Assembly (NCBI RefSeq): GCF_000733725.1
Contig: NZ_JMQM01000001.1
Coordinates: 2,108,001-2,172,000, forward strand
DNA from: Nitratireductor basaltis
GTDB taxonomy: Bacteria; Pseudomonadota; Alphaproteobacteria; Rhizobiales; Rhizobiaceae
Reading direction: 5' to 3'
DNA: 64,000 nucleotides
The notes under the pieces are model-generated. The model ran no database searches. It was not told the origin of the DNA and saw nothing but the letters and a program-made list of their open reading frames with translations. The number at the start of each line of letters is the position of its first letter. Positions within the stretch are counted from its first letter, which is position 1. Made by a program: the position numbers and the translations under genes. Positions 21,246 to 30,319 of this stretch are shown here, piece after piece.

Positions 21246-21745
21246 GCGCCCTATACGTGGATGCGGCATATCTCAAGCACGAGATTACCCGCATCATTAG
21301 CGACTATCCAGAACTGGCAGGCGATGAAGACCTTCGCGCCGACATGCTGGAAGGCGAAACGGATCTGAACCGCGTGGTCGGCAAGGCGCTGAACGCACGG
21401 CAGGAAGCCGCTTCCATGGCTGAGGCTATCAAGAGCCGTGAAGAAGACTTGAAGGTGCGTCGCGCTCGTTTCGAGAAGAAAGCCGACGCCATGAAGGCTC
21501 TTATCCAGAGCGTCATGGAGTCCGCAAACCTCGACAAGCTTACGTTGCCAGAGGCGACCTTATCCATTCGCAAGCCGCTTCCAAAGGTGGAAGTGACCGA
21601 CACCGAACAACTCCCGCAGGGCTTCTACAAGCTTGAGCGGAAGGCCGACAAGACCGCGCTGAAACAAGCGCTCATGTCTGGCGAACAAATCCCAGGCGCT
21701 GAACTGGCTCTTGGTGATGACACCCTGTCGATCAGGGTGAAGTGA
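21242..21745 (+). CDS. Gp157-family phage protein
   Basis: A 167-residue protein matching the siphovirus Gp157 family: the N-terminal NRVVGKALNARQEAASMAEA, a central coiled coil (KSREEDLKVRRARFEKKADA) and the C-terminal PLPKVEVTDTEQLPQGFYKL pattern. The start at 21242 has GGAGGG seven bases upstream; the longer frame to 21179 overlaps the previous gene. Members are encoded next to phage single-strand DNA-binding or recombination genes; a role in phage replication/resistance has been proposed in the family. Confidence 0.85.
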   Translation: MSALYVDAAYLKHEITRIISDYPELAGDEDLRADMLEGETDLNRVVGKALNARQEAASMAEAIKSREEDLKVRRARFEKKADAMKALIQSVMESANLDKLTLPEATLSIRKPLPKVEVTDTEQLPQGFYKLERKADKTALKQALMSGEQIPGAELALGDDTLSIRVK

Positions 21746-21772
21746 ACAGGACATCAAAAAGGAACTGAAAAG

Positions 21773-22444
21773 ATGTACGTACCGAAAGACGAAGCACCGA
21801 AATTTGACCCCTGCCCGCAGGGAACGCATACCGCACGTTGCTTCCGCTTCGTGGACCTTGGAAGTCACGAGCAGAAGTATCAGGGCGAGAGCAAGGGCTT
21901 AAAGCGCCTCGTGATGCTCTCGTTTGAGATACCCGGCGAACGCATGGATGATGGTCGCCCCTTCACTATCTCCAAGCGCTATACGTGGTCAATGCACGAG
22001 AAGTCCACGCTGCGCAAACATTTGGAAGCATGGCGCGGCAAGAAATTTCAGGAATCCGACCTTGGGCCGGGCGGCTTTGATATCCGCAACGTCCTTGGCA
22101 AGACCTGCACCATTACGGTTGTCCATCGCGAAAACCATGAGGGTGATGTCTTCGCTGCAATCGACAGCATCGGCGCGCCCATGAAGGGGATCACTCTCCC
22201 CGAACAGGAGAACGAGACTGTTTATGTCGCTCTAGAACCCAAGTTCTTTGAGCAGGCAGAATACAACAAGCTCAGCGACAAGATGAAAGACTTCATTGCG
22301 CAGTCGCCTGAGTGGTCTCGCATCCTTGACGGCAATGTCAACGGGTACGCGGAGAAATCACAGCCTTCGAGTGCGGGCTATGACGAGAGCAATCCGCCAC
22401 CAATCGAAGACGACAACGTAACCGACTATCTCATGGCGGGGTAA
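21773..22444 (+). CDS. Phage single-stranded-DNA-binding-like protein
   Basis: A 223-residue protein with an N-terminal beta-rich OB-fold-like part (PKFDPCPQGTHTARCFRFVD, LVMLSFEIPGERMD, KTCTITVVHRENHEGDVFA) and a flexible, acidic C-terminus ending EDDNVTDYLMAG, like the tails by which SSB proteins recruit partners. It lies between Gp157 and a conserved partner gene, as in other alphaproteobacterial prophages. A good GGAACTGAAAAG leader precedes the ATG. SSB function is inferred from shape and context. Confidence 0.68.
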   Translation: MYVPKDEAPKFDPCPQGTHTARCFRFVDLGSHEQKYQGESKGLKRLVMLSFEIPGERMDDGRPFTISKRYTWSMHEKSTLRKHLEAWRGKKFQESDLGPGGFDIRNVLGKTCTITVVHRENHEGDVFAAIDSIGAPMKGITLPEQENETVYVALEPKFFEQAEYNKLSDKMKDFIAQSPEWSRILDGNVNGYAEKSQPSSAGYDESNPPPIEDDNVTDYLMAG

Positions 22445-22449
22445 AGACA

Positions 22450-22866
22450 ATGCAGGGCGCACCGAGGGCAATACGAGCACGCTACGCAGACTGGAAGCCG
22501 GTGAAAGGCAGGAAGGTTTTGCAAGTCGTTCTGGAAGTACCGTTGGAGCAGCAGGGCGAAGTATTGAACCTGTTAGGTGCGCCCATGCCTGACCGTGACT
22601 TATGGGTTGCAGTCGCTCTTCTCGAAGACGGGAAGAATGAGAACTTCAAGGGCGGCAAGAACGCTCAGAAGGCAGGCATTCTATGCGGGGAAGGCGCGTT
22701 CCAACGCTTCATAGGTGCGAACAATCCTGAACAAGCCGCCATCCGACTTCGCCAGCGGTGCGGTGTGGAAAGCCGCATCCATCTGGACCATGACGAGGAT
22801 GCAGCCCGTGAGTTCCGCAATCTCGTAACCGAGTACGAGAATTGGACACGAGGGATAGCAGCATGA
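22450..22866 (+). CDS. Conserved phage protein linked to SSB-like gene
   Basis: A 138-residue protein of a type common in rhizobial phages after the SSB-like gene: IRARYADWKPVKGRKVLQVV, VPLEQQGEVLNLLGAPMPDR and LWVAVALLED. The fold looks alpha/beta, and the C-terminal half has AAIRLRQRCGVESRIHLDHD. Function is unknown in the family; conserved linkage suggests replication or recombination. Confidence 0.66.
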   Translation: MQGAPRAIRARYADWKPVKGRKVLQVVLEVPLEQQGEVLNLLGAPMPDRDLWVAVALLEDGKNENFKGGKNAQKAGILCGEGAFQRFIGANNPEQAAIRLRQRCGVESRIHLDHDEDAAREFRNLVTEYENWTRGIAA

Positions 22867-23462
22867 CAAAGACACTCAGCGTCACAGGCTACATTCGCCG
22901 CGCACCATCAGATCCATATGCAGAAGCACGGGAGCGCAAGACACAGCAGCTACAGGCGGAAGTGCGAGAGATGAAGCGCAAGGACAACATGAGCGAAGAC
23001 CTGAAGGAAGGGAACATTTATTTCTGGCGCTGGGCAGATGCAGAACGCGATGCGCAGTGCGGCCCCTACCAGTCCTATCACTGCTGTTCGCAGTTGGCTG
23101 TCGTGACCAACGGCAAGCTGATGGACACCTATTGGCATGGGTCCGACAATAAGGTTCTGGACCCCGCTTCCGTTTCCCTGACCTTGCTCGGGAACAAGGA
23201 TGATCTTGTCGAAATCAGGGAGTGGAACATTCACTATTACCGCCCCGAAGACATTATCGACATGCGGCACCCAAACAATTCGTCCGGACCGATCTACTTA
23301 CGCAAAGGCGCGGATCGTGATGCCGAGACCATGCTCAAATTGATTGAGAGTCGACTTGAACAGATCAGGCGCGACATTGAGTTCGGCAAGCGCCGCCTTG
23401 AACTGCTTACCACACAAGCCGAACAGGTGCGGGCCGGGAATCTGAGTGAGGTGTATCTATGA
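22863..23462 (+). CDS. Hypothetical early phage protein with C-terminal coiled coil
   Basis: A 199-residue protein starting at 22863 (MTKTLSVTGYIRRAPSDPYA). Residues 15-50 are charged and helical, 55-150 form an alpha/beta region (YFWRWADAERDAQCG, DIIDMRHPNN), and 165-195 form a coiled coil (ESRLEQIRRDIEFGKRRLEL). It overlaps its neighbours by four bases. No family recognised. Confidence 0.62.
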   Translation: MTKTLSVTGYIRRAPSDPYAEARERKTQQLQAEVREMKRKDNMSEDLKEGNIYFWRWADAERDAQCGPYQSYHCCSQLAVVTNGKLMDTYWHGSDNKVLDPASVSLTLLGNKDDLVEIREWNIHYYRPEDIIDMRHPNNSSGPIYLRKGADRDAETMLKLIESRLEQIRRDIEFGKRRLELLTTQAEQVRAGNLSEVYL

Positions 23463-23731
23463 TCGAAGACCTGATTGAACGGCTTCGAGCACAGGACAAG
23501 CCGGTGTGCAAAGAAGCCGCATGCGAGATCGAACGCCTGCACACGAAATTGAAAAAGGCTGAGATGCTAATCGATGCAGCGGAAGATGAAATTGAATTCA
23601 TGCGCAATGCCGCAAACGAGAACGCCAAGCGAGCCGAAGCAGCAGAGAAGTGGCTAACGGAGAAGGGCGAACGGATCGCCGCTATGAGCGCCGCCCTCGA
23701 AGCCAATGAGAAGGGAGCGAGTAGTGGGTAA
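23459..23731 (+). CDS. Coiled-coil early phage protein
   Basis: A 90-residue, Glu/Ala/Lys-rich protein, almost entirely a predicted coiled coil (CEIERLHTKLKKAEMLIDAA; NENAKRAEAAEKWLTEKGER). Such small proteins resemble phage 'ead'-type accessory proteins. Function unknown. It overlaps the HNH gene by eight bases. Confidence 0.6.
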   Translation: MIEDLIERLRAQDKPVCKEAACEIERLHTKLKKAEMLIDAAEDEIEFMRNAANENAKRAEAAEKWLTEKGERIAAMSAALEANEKGASSG

Positions 23732-24077
23732 GCGCCTGGAGTTCTCCCGCAAGGTCAAGCGCCAGATCATCGAGCGTGCAGGCGGATGCTGTGAGCGATG
23801 CAGCGCCAAGCTTAAAGCAGGTGAAGGCGAGGTTGACCATATCCTTCCCTCCGAGCTTGGAGGCGAGGCTACGCCCGCGAATGGACAATGGCTCTGCAAA
23901 AACTGTCATCGCGAGAAGACCACCCGCGACGTTCGCATGATCCGCAAGTCAGACCGGATGCGCGACAAGCACACCGGAGCAATGAAACGCAAATCCAGCT
24001 TTGGCCCTCCGCATTTGAAGAAGAAGATTTCCGGCGAAGTGGTCGATACGAGAACAGGCGAGGTAGTGGGACGATGA
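23724..24077 (+). CDS. HNH endonuclease
   Basis: A 117-residue protein. The GTG start at 23724 has GGAG six bases upstream; an ATG at 23706 in the same frame is less well placed. HNH features: CCERCSAKLK, EVDHILPSELGG with the catalytic D-H pair, then GQWLCKNCHREKTTRD with the second zinc pair and final His. Phage HNH proteins nick DNA and often help packaging or recombination; here it lies in the early operon far from the terminase. It overlaps the next gene by four bases. Confidence 0.85.
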   Translation: MGKRLEFSRKVKRQIIERAGGCCERCSAKLKAGEGEVDHILPSELGGEATPANGQWLCKNCHREKTTRDVRMIRKSDRMRDKHTGAMKRKSSFGPPHLKKKISGEVVDTRTGEVVGR

Positions 24078-24706
24078 ACGTGAAGGTGAAGCCGCTTGAG
24101 TGGGAAGTAGAAGGAGGTTGGCGTCATATCGGACGCCCGACAGCGAGATTCGCAGACTTCTGCTATTGGGTTATGCATCAAAATAGAGGGTACGTAGTCC
24201 CAACTCTAAAGGAGGTCCGCCCAACACTAGAGGAAGCCAAAGCTCTAGCGCAGGCTGATTACGAAAAGCGCATCCTCTCCGCCCTAGAGCCTGCCCCCAA
24301 GGTGACAGAATGCGATGCGCTGCTCATTCTCAACGAAGACACGATAACCGTTTCTTACGAGACAGCAGAGCAGGCCCGCGCTGCATATGACGTTATTGAA
24401 GCCGTGGTGTGTGGTTCTCCTACCCCCAAGGTAACAGAGCCTGTAGCGGTGCTTTCTGTGTTTGAAAGCGCCATGTGCAATGGAAGGCGGTCAGGGTCTA
24501 TTCGAGGGTGGGACGAGCTTATCAAGAAACTCCCCTTGGGCGAATATCCGCTATACACCTCCCCTGCCCCCAAGGTGACAGAGGAAGCGGTGGAGCGGTT
24601 GGTTGCCGCCATAGAAGGTGAACTCGACGGCCTTTCGATCACCAAGGCTCAGGCACGCACTCTGCTCGAATACGCCCTCGAAGCCGCTCAGGGAGGGGAA
24701 GGATGA
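24074..24706 (+). CDS. Repeat-linker phage protein (Ead/DUF551-like)
   Basis: A 210-residue protein with three modules joined by near-identical Pro-rich linkers (PAPKVTE at residues about 75-81, PTPKVTE at 117-123 and PAPKVTE at 166-172). The module before the third linker, ending GEYPLYTSPAP, resembles the Ead/Ea22-like and DUF551 proteins of enteric and rhizobial phages, which usually end in LYT-P motifs. Function unknown. The DNA under the linkers is also repeated (CCCCCAAGGTGACAGA). Start overlaps the HNH stop. Confidence 0.68.
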   Translation: MNVKVKPLEWEVEGGWRHIGRPTARFADFCYWVMHQNRGYVVPTLKEVRPTLEEAKALAQADYEKRILSALEPAPKVTECDALLILNEDTITVSYETAEQARAAYDVIEAVVCGSPTPKVTEPVAVLSVFESAMCNGRRSGSIRGWDELIKKLPLGEYPLYTSPAPKVTEEAVERLVAAIEGELDGLSITKAQARTLLEYALEAAQGGEG

Positions 24707-25092
24707 AGGCTGAATATCTAATCAGAAAAGGCGGTTATTACTACCGACCCAACTCGTTAGGTTACACCACTAAAAAGTCTGAGGCTGGCCGCTATACCAA
24801 GGAGGAAGCGGAGCGCGAAGCAAGCGTTGAACCTTGGCGCATGCAAGCCATTCATCAAGACGTTGTGCCGGATGATCCATTGCCTCACGGCTACCGCATC
24901 CTAGCGCCCGGAGAACTGGACGCGGAGACATTGGAGAAGGCTGCGCAGGTGGCTGACCAGTACAGCACGAACCCACTTGTGGCCGCTAAGGGCTGGGATG
25001 ACGAGCAGAGAGATTACCATGAGACAGGGCAGCTTGATGCGTCCTTGGCAATCGCCACCGCCATCCGTTCATTAAAGGGAGGGAGCGAGTGA
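24703..25092 (+). CDS. Hypothetical early phage protein
   Basis: A 129-residue protein with a Tyr-rich N-terminus (RKGGYYYRPNSLGYTTKKSE), a helical EAEREASVEPWRM segment and a C-terminal part LDAETLEKAAQVADQY...SLAIATAIRSLKG. It is in the accessory end of the early operon. No family recognised. It overlaps both neighbours. Confidence 0.62.
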   Translation: MKAEYLIRKGGYYYRPNSLGYTTKKSEAGRYTKEEAEREASVEPWRMQAIHQDVVPDDPLPHGYRILAPGELDAETLEKAAQVADQYSTNPLVAAKGWDDEQRDYHETGQLDASLAIATAIRSLKGGSE

Positions 25093-25352
25093 TGGGCGGC
25101 ACATCAGATTGGAATGACTTTCGCATGTTTGACATTCCGACCACCGGCAAACCCCGTAAGCGAGGTTTTCAGTCCAGGAGCGGCAATTTCAAATGGCGAC
25201 AGTCAGGAGGTTACGTGATCGACATGCGAGATATGTCTTATCTACATCTGCTGAATGCGATCAAAATATGCCAAGCCACAGGGAATAACGGAAAAGCCGA
25301 ACAGCTTCGTATCGTATTGAACGAACGGGCAACAGAGGGGAAGGCCGAATGA
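25092..25352 (+). CDS. Hypothetical early phage protein
   Basis: An 86-residue basic protein (MGGTSDWNDFRMFDIPTTGK, KRGFQSRSGNFKWRQSGGYV) ending in a helix (ICQATGNNGKAEQLRIVLNE). ATG at 25092 overlaps the previous stop; a GTG at 25089 is also possible. No family recognised. Confidence 0.58.
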   Translation: MGGTSDWNDFRMFDIPTTGKPRKRGFQSRSGNFKWRQSGGYVIDMRDMSYLHLLNAIKICQATGNNGKAEQLRIVLNERATEGKAE

Positions 25353-25711
25353 GCGCAATCCCGAAACCCCTAACAATGGAAGAGGCGGCAGAGGCATTAG
25401 GCGTGTCCCGCCGCGCCTTTCAAGATATCATCAAGCGCCATCCCTACTACTACCCGAACGGACGCCGGAAGCTGTTCACGCCAGACGATATCGCAGCAAT
25501 CCGGCAGGGCTTGAGAATGGAAGAACAATGCCGCTTAAACTCATTGACCCAAAGCCAGGGAAAACGCCGAACTACTACATCAGGGGCACCTACCTCGGGT
25601 GCTATGTGGACGAAAGCACAGGCACTTCTAACAAAGCCGTCGCGCGGCAGATCATCAAGGCCAAGCGAGAGGCAATCGAACGTGGTGAACTTCAATCCCG
25701 CAGACAGCTAA
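25349..25711 (+). CDS. Excisionase-like helix-turn-helix protein
   Basis: The N-terminal ~60 residues are an excisionase/AlpA-type winged helix (LTMEEAAEALGVSRRAFQDI, YYYPNGRRKLFTPDDIAAIR). The frame continues for another 60 codons inside the integrase gene in a different frame, giving 120 residues in all, with a Ser/Thr/Arg-rich tail (QGKRRTTTSGAPTSGAMWTK). It should steer integrase between integration and excision. The 184-base overlap with the integrase gene is unusually long. Confidence 0.7.
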   Translation: MSAIPKPLTMEEAAEALGVSRRAFQDIIKRHPYYYPNGRRKLFTPDDIAAIRQGLRMEEQCRLNSLTQSQGKRRTTTSGAPTSGAMWTKAQALLTKPSRGRSSRPSERQSNVVNFNPADS

Positions 25712-26568
25712 AGCAGGAACCTACCTTCTTGAGCGCGGCAATCTCATACATGAGCGCAGGAGGCGAACGTCGCTTCATTGGCGAGTATGACGAGGAACGC
25801 AGGCAATGGAAGGGGCTTATCGCCGTGCTTGGTGAAACGCTCCTGAAAGACCTCGACCAGCAGACGATAGACAGCGCAGCGGCCTTGCTGTACCCGAACG
25901 CAAGTGCTGCCACGCGCAACCGACAGGTTTACACGCCTGTCTCTGCCATCCTTCGCCATGCAGGCGTTGAGATGCGTCTGAGGCGACCGAAAGGTGCGCA
26001 GGGCAAGCAGCGCCTTGACTGGCTACAGCCAGAGCAGGCCGAACGTATATTCGCGGCAGCGGAGAAGATAGACGAGGAATTTGCCGCGTTCCTGATCTTC
26101 CTTTGCTACACTGGTTGCCGATTGAGCGATGCGCTCAAGCTGACATGCGACCGGCTGGCACTGGCTGAATCCTTCGCCTTCTTCGAGGAAACCAAGAATG
26201 ACGAGCCGAGAGCGGTTCACCTTCCGCCGATAGTGGTCACGGCATTGGCGAACCTGCCACGAGGCATGGAACGCGGGAAGCAGACGGTTTTCCGGTTCAG
26301 GAAGAACGGCCATCTCTACAACCTGCTCAAGCGCGTGAAGGCGAAGGCGGGTGAGGACGTGGCATTCGTCACCTTCCACACATTCTCGCACACATGGGCG
26401 ACGTGGATGCGGCGCTATGCCGGTCTGGATACACGGGGATTGGTTGGCACGGGACGCTGGAAGGATCTGAAATCAGCGGCGCGTTATGAGCATGTCGTGG
26501 TTTCGGAGGAAAGCATGAAAGCGAATCTTCTGCCGACACCGAAACGAAAGAGGAACAAGGCAGGGTGA
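25528..26568 (+). CDS. Tyrosine recombinase (phage integrase)
   Basis: A 346-residue integrase that would insert the element into the adjacent tRNA-Thr gene. Catalytic landmarks: Arg198 in YTGCRLSDAL, His284 in FHTFSHTWATWMRRY, Trp311 in GRWKDLKSAARY and the nucleophile Tyr320. The second catalytic Arg of the usual H-x-x-R motif is Ser287 here; the pattern H-x-F-(C/S)-H-T is, as I recall, usual in a rhizobial subfamily. ATG at 25528 has GGAAGAAC upstream. It lies 116 bases from the tRNA 3' end. Confidence 0.92.
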   Translation: MPLKLIDPKPGKTPNYYIRGTYLGCYVDESTGTSNKAVARQIIKAKREAIERGELQSRRQLKQEPTFLSAAISYMSAGGERRFIGEYDEERRQWKGLIAVLGETLLKDLDQQTIDSAAALLYPNASAATRNRQVYTPVSAILRHAGVEMRLRRPKGAQGKQRLDWLQPEQAERIFAAAEKIDEEFAAFLIFLCYTGCRLSDALKLTCDRLALAESFAFFEETKNDEPRAVHLPPIVVTALANLPRGMERGKQTVFRFRKNGHLYNLLKRVKAKAGEDVAFVTFHTFSHTWATWMRRYAGLDTRGLVGTGRWKDLKSAARYEHVVVSEESMKANLLPTPKRKRNKAG

Positions 26569-26684
26569 GAGTCCACGGATTTTCCACGGATAAAACCGCT
26601 GTGTACTACCAATGTTCTCCACTGCATGCCAGTTGGCTATAATGGCCGGAACATGCTAAGATGCTGAAATGACTTGAGAAATGA

Positions 26685-26759
<75 letters not shown>

Positions 26760-26896
26760 GCCTCGAAGTCGGCGGGGTTCTGCCATATCGCTTGGCGAAG
26801 CGCAAGCGGTTCATTGCAATGAATTGCGAAGTTGGGAAATCTTCTTTTTAAAGCTTCGAAAGGATGATCCTGCACAAGGGAGAATTGAGGACCATC

Positions 26897-27091
26897 ATGA
26901 GTGGAAAAGACAATCCGGATCAGGGTGCGCAGGACCCGCGCAAGAGGCGGTTGGCGGAGGAGTTGCGTGCCAATCTCGCACGGCGCAAGGCACAGGCGCG
27001 TTCCCGGCGTGCTGGTGCAGCCGATGACCGGGACGAGGGAATCAGCGCTGCACGCGCGAAACCATCTCCAACAGCTAATGAAAAGGGCTGA
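26897..27091 (+). CDS. Conserved short rhizobial protein upstream of murA
   Basis: A 64-residue, very basic protein: MSGKDNPDQGAQDPRKRRLA, then ELRANLARRKAQARSRR and a disordered tail. The L-A-x-E-L-R-A-N-L-A-R-R-K-A-Q-A-R pattern is found in short proteins just before murA in many Rhizobiales (recognition). It is the first host gene after the tRNA. TTGAGG lies upstream of the ATG. Function is not known. Confidence 0.68.
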   Translation: MSGKDNPDQGAQDPRKRRLAEELRANLARRKAQARSRRAGAADDRDEGISAARAKPSPTANEKG

Positions 27092-27201
27092 TGGGGAGAA
27101 GTGACGCATTTTCTTGAACGCGGGCCGCGCTTGCTCTAGACCGGTCTGCCACACCAGAACCCCAGAAGCCGGGACATGATAGACCCGGGAAAGAGAACTC
27201 A

Positions 27202-28491
27202 ATGGATCGCATTCGCATAAGGGGGGGCAACACCCTTAATGGCACCATTCCGGTGTCCGGCGCGAAGAACGCGGCACTGCCGCTGATGATCGCATCGCTT
27301 TTGACCGACGACACGCTGACGCTTGAGAATGTGCCGCATCTGGCCGATGTCGAGCAGCTTATCCGCATTCTCGGCAATCACGGTACGGACTATATGGTCA
27401 ATGGCCGCCGCGAGAACCAGGACAAGGGCTATTCGCGCACGATCCACTTCACCGCGCGCAGCATTGTCGACACGACCGCCCCTTATGAACTCGTCTCCAA
27501 GATGCGTGCGAGCTTCTGGGTGATCGGGCCGCTTCTGGCGCGTATGGGTGAAGCGAAGGTTTCGCTGCCGGGCGGTTGCGCCATCGGCACGCGTCCGGTT
27601 GATCTCTTCATCGAAGGGCTGAGGGCGCTCGGCGCGAATATCGAGATCGAGGGCGGCTATGCGCATGCCACCGCGCCGAAGGGGCTGATCGGCGCGCGTT
27701 ACGAGTTCCCGAAGGTGTCGGTCGGCGCCACCCATGTGCTGATGATGGCCGCAGCTCTTGCCAAGGGCGACACCATTCTTGAGAACGCGGCACGCGAACC
27801 GGAAGTGGTGAACCTGGCCGAATGCCTGAATGCCATGGGTGCCAAGATTTCGGGTGCCGGTACATCCACCATCACGATTGAAGGTGTGACCTCGCTTTCG
27901 GGCGCGCGTCACCGCATCATTCCCGACCGCATCGAGACGGGCACCTATGCCATGGCTGTTGCCATGACGGGTGGTGACGTTCTTCTGGAAGGTGCACGTC
28001 CGGATCTGCTGGAATCCGCGCTTGAGACGCTGGAGCGCACGGGCACGGAGATCACCCGCACCAATACCGGCATTCGCGTGCGTCGCAATGGTGCGGGCAT
28101 TCAGGCCGTTGATGTGGAGACGGACCCCTTCCCCGGTTTCCCGACCGATCTTCAGGCCCAGTTCATGGCGCTCATGACCAAGGCCAAGGGCCAGTCGCGC
28201 ATTACCGAGACGATCTTCGAGAACCGCTTCATGCATGTGCAGGAGCTGGCGCGTCTTGGTGCGCGCATCTCGCTTTCGGGCCAGACGGCCATTGTCGAAG
28301 GTGTCGAGCGACTGAAGGGTGCACCCGTTATGGCAACGGATCTTCGCGCTTCGGTCTCTCTGGTGATTGCCGGCCTCGTTGCCGAGGGAGAAACCGAGGT
28401 CAATCGCGTCTATCACCTTGACCGAGGATTTGAACGCCTGGAAGAGAAGCTTTCAGGCTGTGGCGCCGAGATCGAGCGCATCAGCGGCTAG
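27202..28491 (+). CDS. murA: UDP-N-acetylglucosamine 1-carboxyvinyltransferase
   Basis: MurA transfers enolpyruvate from PEP to UDP-GlcNAc, the first committed step of peptidoglycan synthesis, in the cytoplasm. The 429-residue length is standard. The N-terminus has [12 protein letters not shown] with the PEP-binding Lys-Asn, and the catalytic Cys (fosfomycin target) lies in [15 protein letters not shown] near residue 117. The C-terminus has [19 protein letters not shown] and [13 protein letters not shown]. It opens the conserved run murA - DUF2948 - hisD. Confidence 0.97.
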   Translation: MDRIRIRGGNTLNGTIPVSGAKNAALPLMIASLLTDDTLTLENVPHLADVEQLIRILGNHGTDYMVNGRRENQDKGYSRTIHFTARSIVDTTAPYELVSKMRASFWVIGPLLARMGEAKVSLPGGCAIGTRPVDLFIEGLRALGANIEIEGGYAHATAPKGLIGARYEFPKVSVGATHVLMMAAALAKGDTILENAAREPEVVNLAECLNAMGAKISGAGTSTITIEGVTSLSGARHRIIPDRIETGTYAMAVAMTGGDVLLEGARPDLLESALETLERTGTEITRTNTGIRVRRNGAGIQAVDVETDPFPGFPTDLQAQFMALMTKAKGQSRITETIFENRFMHVQELARLGARISLSGQTAIVEGVERLKGAPVMATDLRASVSLVIAGLVAEGETEVNRVYHLDRGFERLEEKLSGCGAEIERISG

Positions 28492-28564
28492 ACCGACCGA
28501 AATTTTGCCTTATCTTCCGGGCGGAACACTGCCCGGAACCTGCCGAACATGAAAGTTGAGGGTC

Positions 28565-29005
28565 ATGGAATCATTGAAACTGATCGCGCTTGATGAAGAG
28601 GATCTTTCGGTGATTTCAGCCCATGTGCAGGATGCGGTCCTGAAGGTCAGCGATATCCGCTTCCTGAAAAAGGAAAAACGGTTCGCGCTGCAGATGAACC
28701 GCTTTGTCTGGGAAAAGGAAAAGCCCGGTCTCTTCCGCCGCACACCGCATGAAAGACGCCTCTCCTTCCTGCATTTCGACCGGGTTCTGGCCGTGCGTGC
28801 CTTTGGCATCTCGCAGGCGAAATCCGAGGACGTTCTGTCGCTACTGACGATCGGCTTTGCCGAAGACGAAGCGCCAGCCGGCACAATAGAGCTGATCTTC
28901 TCCGGCGATGCGGCCATCCAGCTTGATGTGGAATGTGTCGAGGCACGGCTTGCCGACAGTGCAGCGGCATGGTCCACCCAATCGCGCCCGAACCACGGAG
29001 CGTGA
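28565..29005 (+). CDS. DUF2948 family protein
   Basis: A 146-residue protein starting MESLKLIALDEEDLSVISAH. The family is restricted to alphaproteobacteria and sits between murA and hisD, as here; its function is unknown. Recognised segments include ISAHVQDAVLKVSDIRFL and RRLSFLHFDRVLAVRAFGI. It ends four bases before hisD, implying one transcript. The ATG at 28565 is preferred to 28556 because it matches the family start. Confidence 0.88.
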   Translation: MESLKLIALDEEDLSVISAHVQDAVLKVSDIRFLKKEKRFALQMNRFVWEKEKPGLFRRTPHERRLSFLHFDRVLAVRAFGISQAKSEDVLSLLTIGFAEDEAPAGTIELIFSGDAAIQLDVECVEARLADSAAAWSTQSRPNHGA

Positions 29006-29009
29006 GCCA

Positions 29010-30308
29010 ATGCCGATCAAACTGAAGACATCAGACGCGGGTTTCGAAGAGCGTTTCGCTGCGTTTTTGACCACCAAGCGCGAGGTCTCGCAGGAGGTGG
29101 ATGACACGGTGCGCGAGATCATCGCCGATGTGCGCCGCCGCGGCGACGAGGCAGTTATCGAGCTGACGCGCAAGTTCGATCGTTTCGACCTTGATTCGTC
29201 GGAGTTGCGGGTCACCTCGGAAGAGATCGCGCAGGCTTATGAAAAGGCGGATCCCGCAACCGTCGAGGCCTTGAGGCTTGCGCGCGAGCGCATCGAGGCG
29301 CATCACCGCCGCCAGGTACCCGAAGACAAGCGCTATAGCGACAAGATCGGGGCCGAGCTCGGCTGGCGTTGGACCGCAATTTCCGCAGTCGGGCTTTACG
29401 TGCCGGGCGGCATGGCAAGCTATCCTTCTTCCGTACTGATGAATGCGGTGCCTGCGCGCGTTGCGGGTGTCGAGCGCATTGCGATGGTTGTTCCCACGCC
29501 CGATGGCGCGCTCAATCCGCTGGTGCTGGTTGCAGCCGACATTGCAGGCGTGGATGAAATCTACCGCATTGGCGGGGCGCAGGCCGTGGCCGCACTTGCC
29601 TATGGCACGGATACGATCGCGCCGGTGGACAAGATCGTGGGCCCGGGCAACGCCTATGTGGCTGCCGCAAAGCGACAGGTTTTCGGCAAGGTCGGCATCG
29701 ACATGATTGCGGGGCCGTCGGAAGTTCTCGTCGTGGCTGATGCGAACAACAATCCGGACTGGATTGCTGCCGATCTTCTGGCGCAGGCCGAGCATGACCA
29801 GGCCGCGCAGTCGATCCTCATCACCGATGACGAAGACTTCGGGGCAAGCGTGGAAGAGGCGGTGGACCGCCAGCTCAGCCAACTGTCTCGTGAAGAGATC
29901 GCACGGCCAAGCTGGAAGGATTTTGGTGCCACGATCCTCGTGAACACGATCGAAGAAGCGCTTCCGCTCATTGATCGCATTGCGCCAGAGCATCTGGAAC
30001 TGGCGCTTGATGACGATGCAGGTGAAGCGCTGCTTCAGCGCATCCAGCATGCGGGCGCGGTCTTCCTTGGTCGGCACACGCCGGAGGTCATCGGCGACTA
30101 TGTGGGCGGCTCCAACCACGTGCTGCCCACCGCGCGCTCGGCGCGTTTCTCATCCGGGCTTTCGGTTCATGACTTCGTCAAGCGCATGTCGATCCTGAAG
30201 CTTGGGCCTGATCAGCTGCGCGAGCTTGGACCGGCTGCTATCGCCATCGCCGAATCCGAAGGGCTGGACGGCCATGCCCGTTCGGTGTCGATCCGCCTCA
30301 ATCTGTAG
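29010..30308 (+). CDS. hisD: Histidinol dehydrogenase
   Basis: HisD oxidises L-histidinol to L-histidine in two NAD-dependent steps at the end of histidine synthesis, using zinc. The 432-residue length is typical. Signatures are [20 protein letters not shown], the [15 protein letters not shown] motif and [10 protein letters not shown] with conserved His residues, plus IAPEHLEL. The start at 29010 follows the upstream stop by four bases. UPF0262 follows 11 bases later. Confidence 0.97.
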   Translation: MPIKLKTSDAGFEERFAAFLTTKREVSQEVDDTVREIIADVRRRGDEAVIELTRKFDRFDLDSSELRVTSEEIAQAYEKADPATVEALRLARERIEAHHRRQVPEDKRYSDKIGAELGWRWTAISAVGLYVPGGMASYPSSVLMNAVPARVAGVERIAMVVPTPDGALNPLVLVAADIAGVDEIYRIGGAQAVAALAYGTDTIAPVDKIVGPGNAYVAAAKRQVFGKVGIDMIAGPSEVLVVADANNNPDWIAADLLAQAEHDQAAQSILITDDEDFGASVEEAVDRQLSQLSREEIARPSWKDFGATILVNTIEEALPLIDRIAPEHLELALDDDAGEALLQRIQHAGAVFLGRHTPEVIGDYVGGSNHVLPTARSARFSSGLSVHDFVKRMSILKLGPDQLRELGPAAIAIAESEGLDGHARSVSIRLNL

Positions 30309-30319
30309 AAGGACGCATC

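Noticed and set aside
23888-24706. 272-codon frame overlapping the HNH gene
   Set aside because: Only the portion from 24074 has a coupled start and a recognisable protein; the upstream part is out-of-frame overlap with the HNH gene.
26620-26640. Further CI operator near the integrase end (atgccagttggctat)
   Set aside because: Half-sites resemble GGTAT/ATACC only loosely and the spacing differs; no promoter lies next to it.
27199-28416. 405-codon minus-strand frame opposite murA
   Set aside because: Antisense shadow of murA; the product has no recognised fold and murA motifs are intact on the plus strand.
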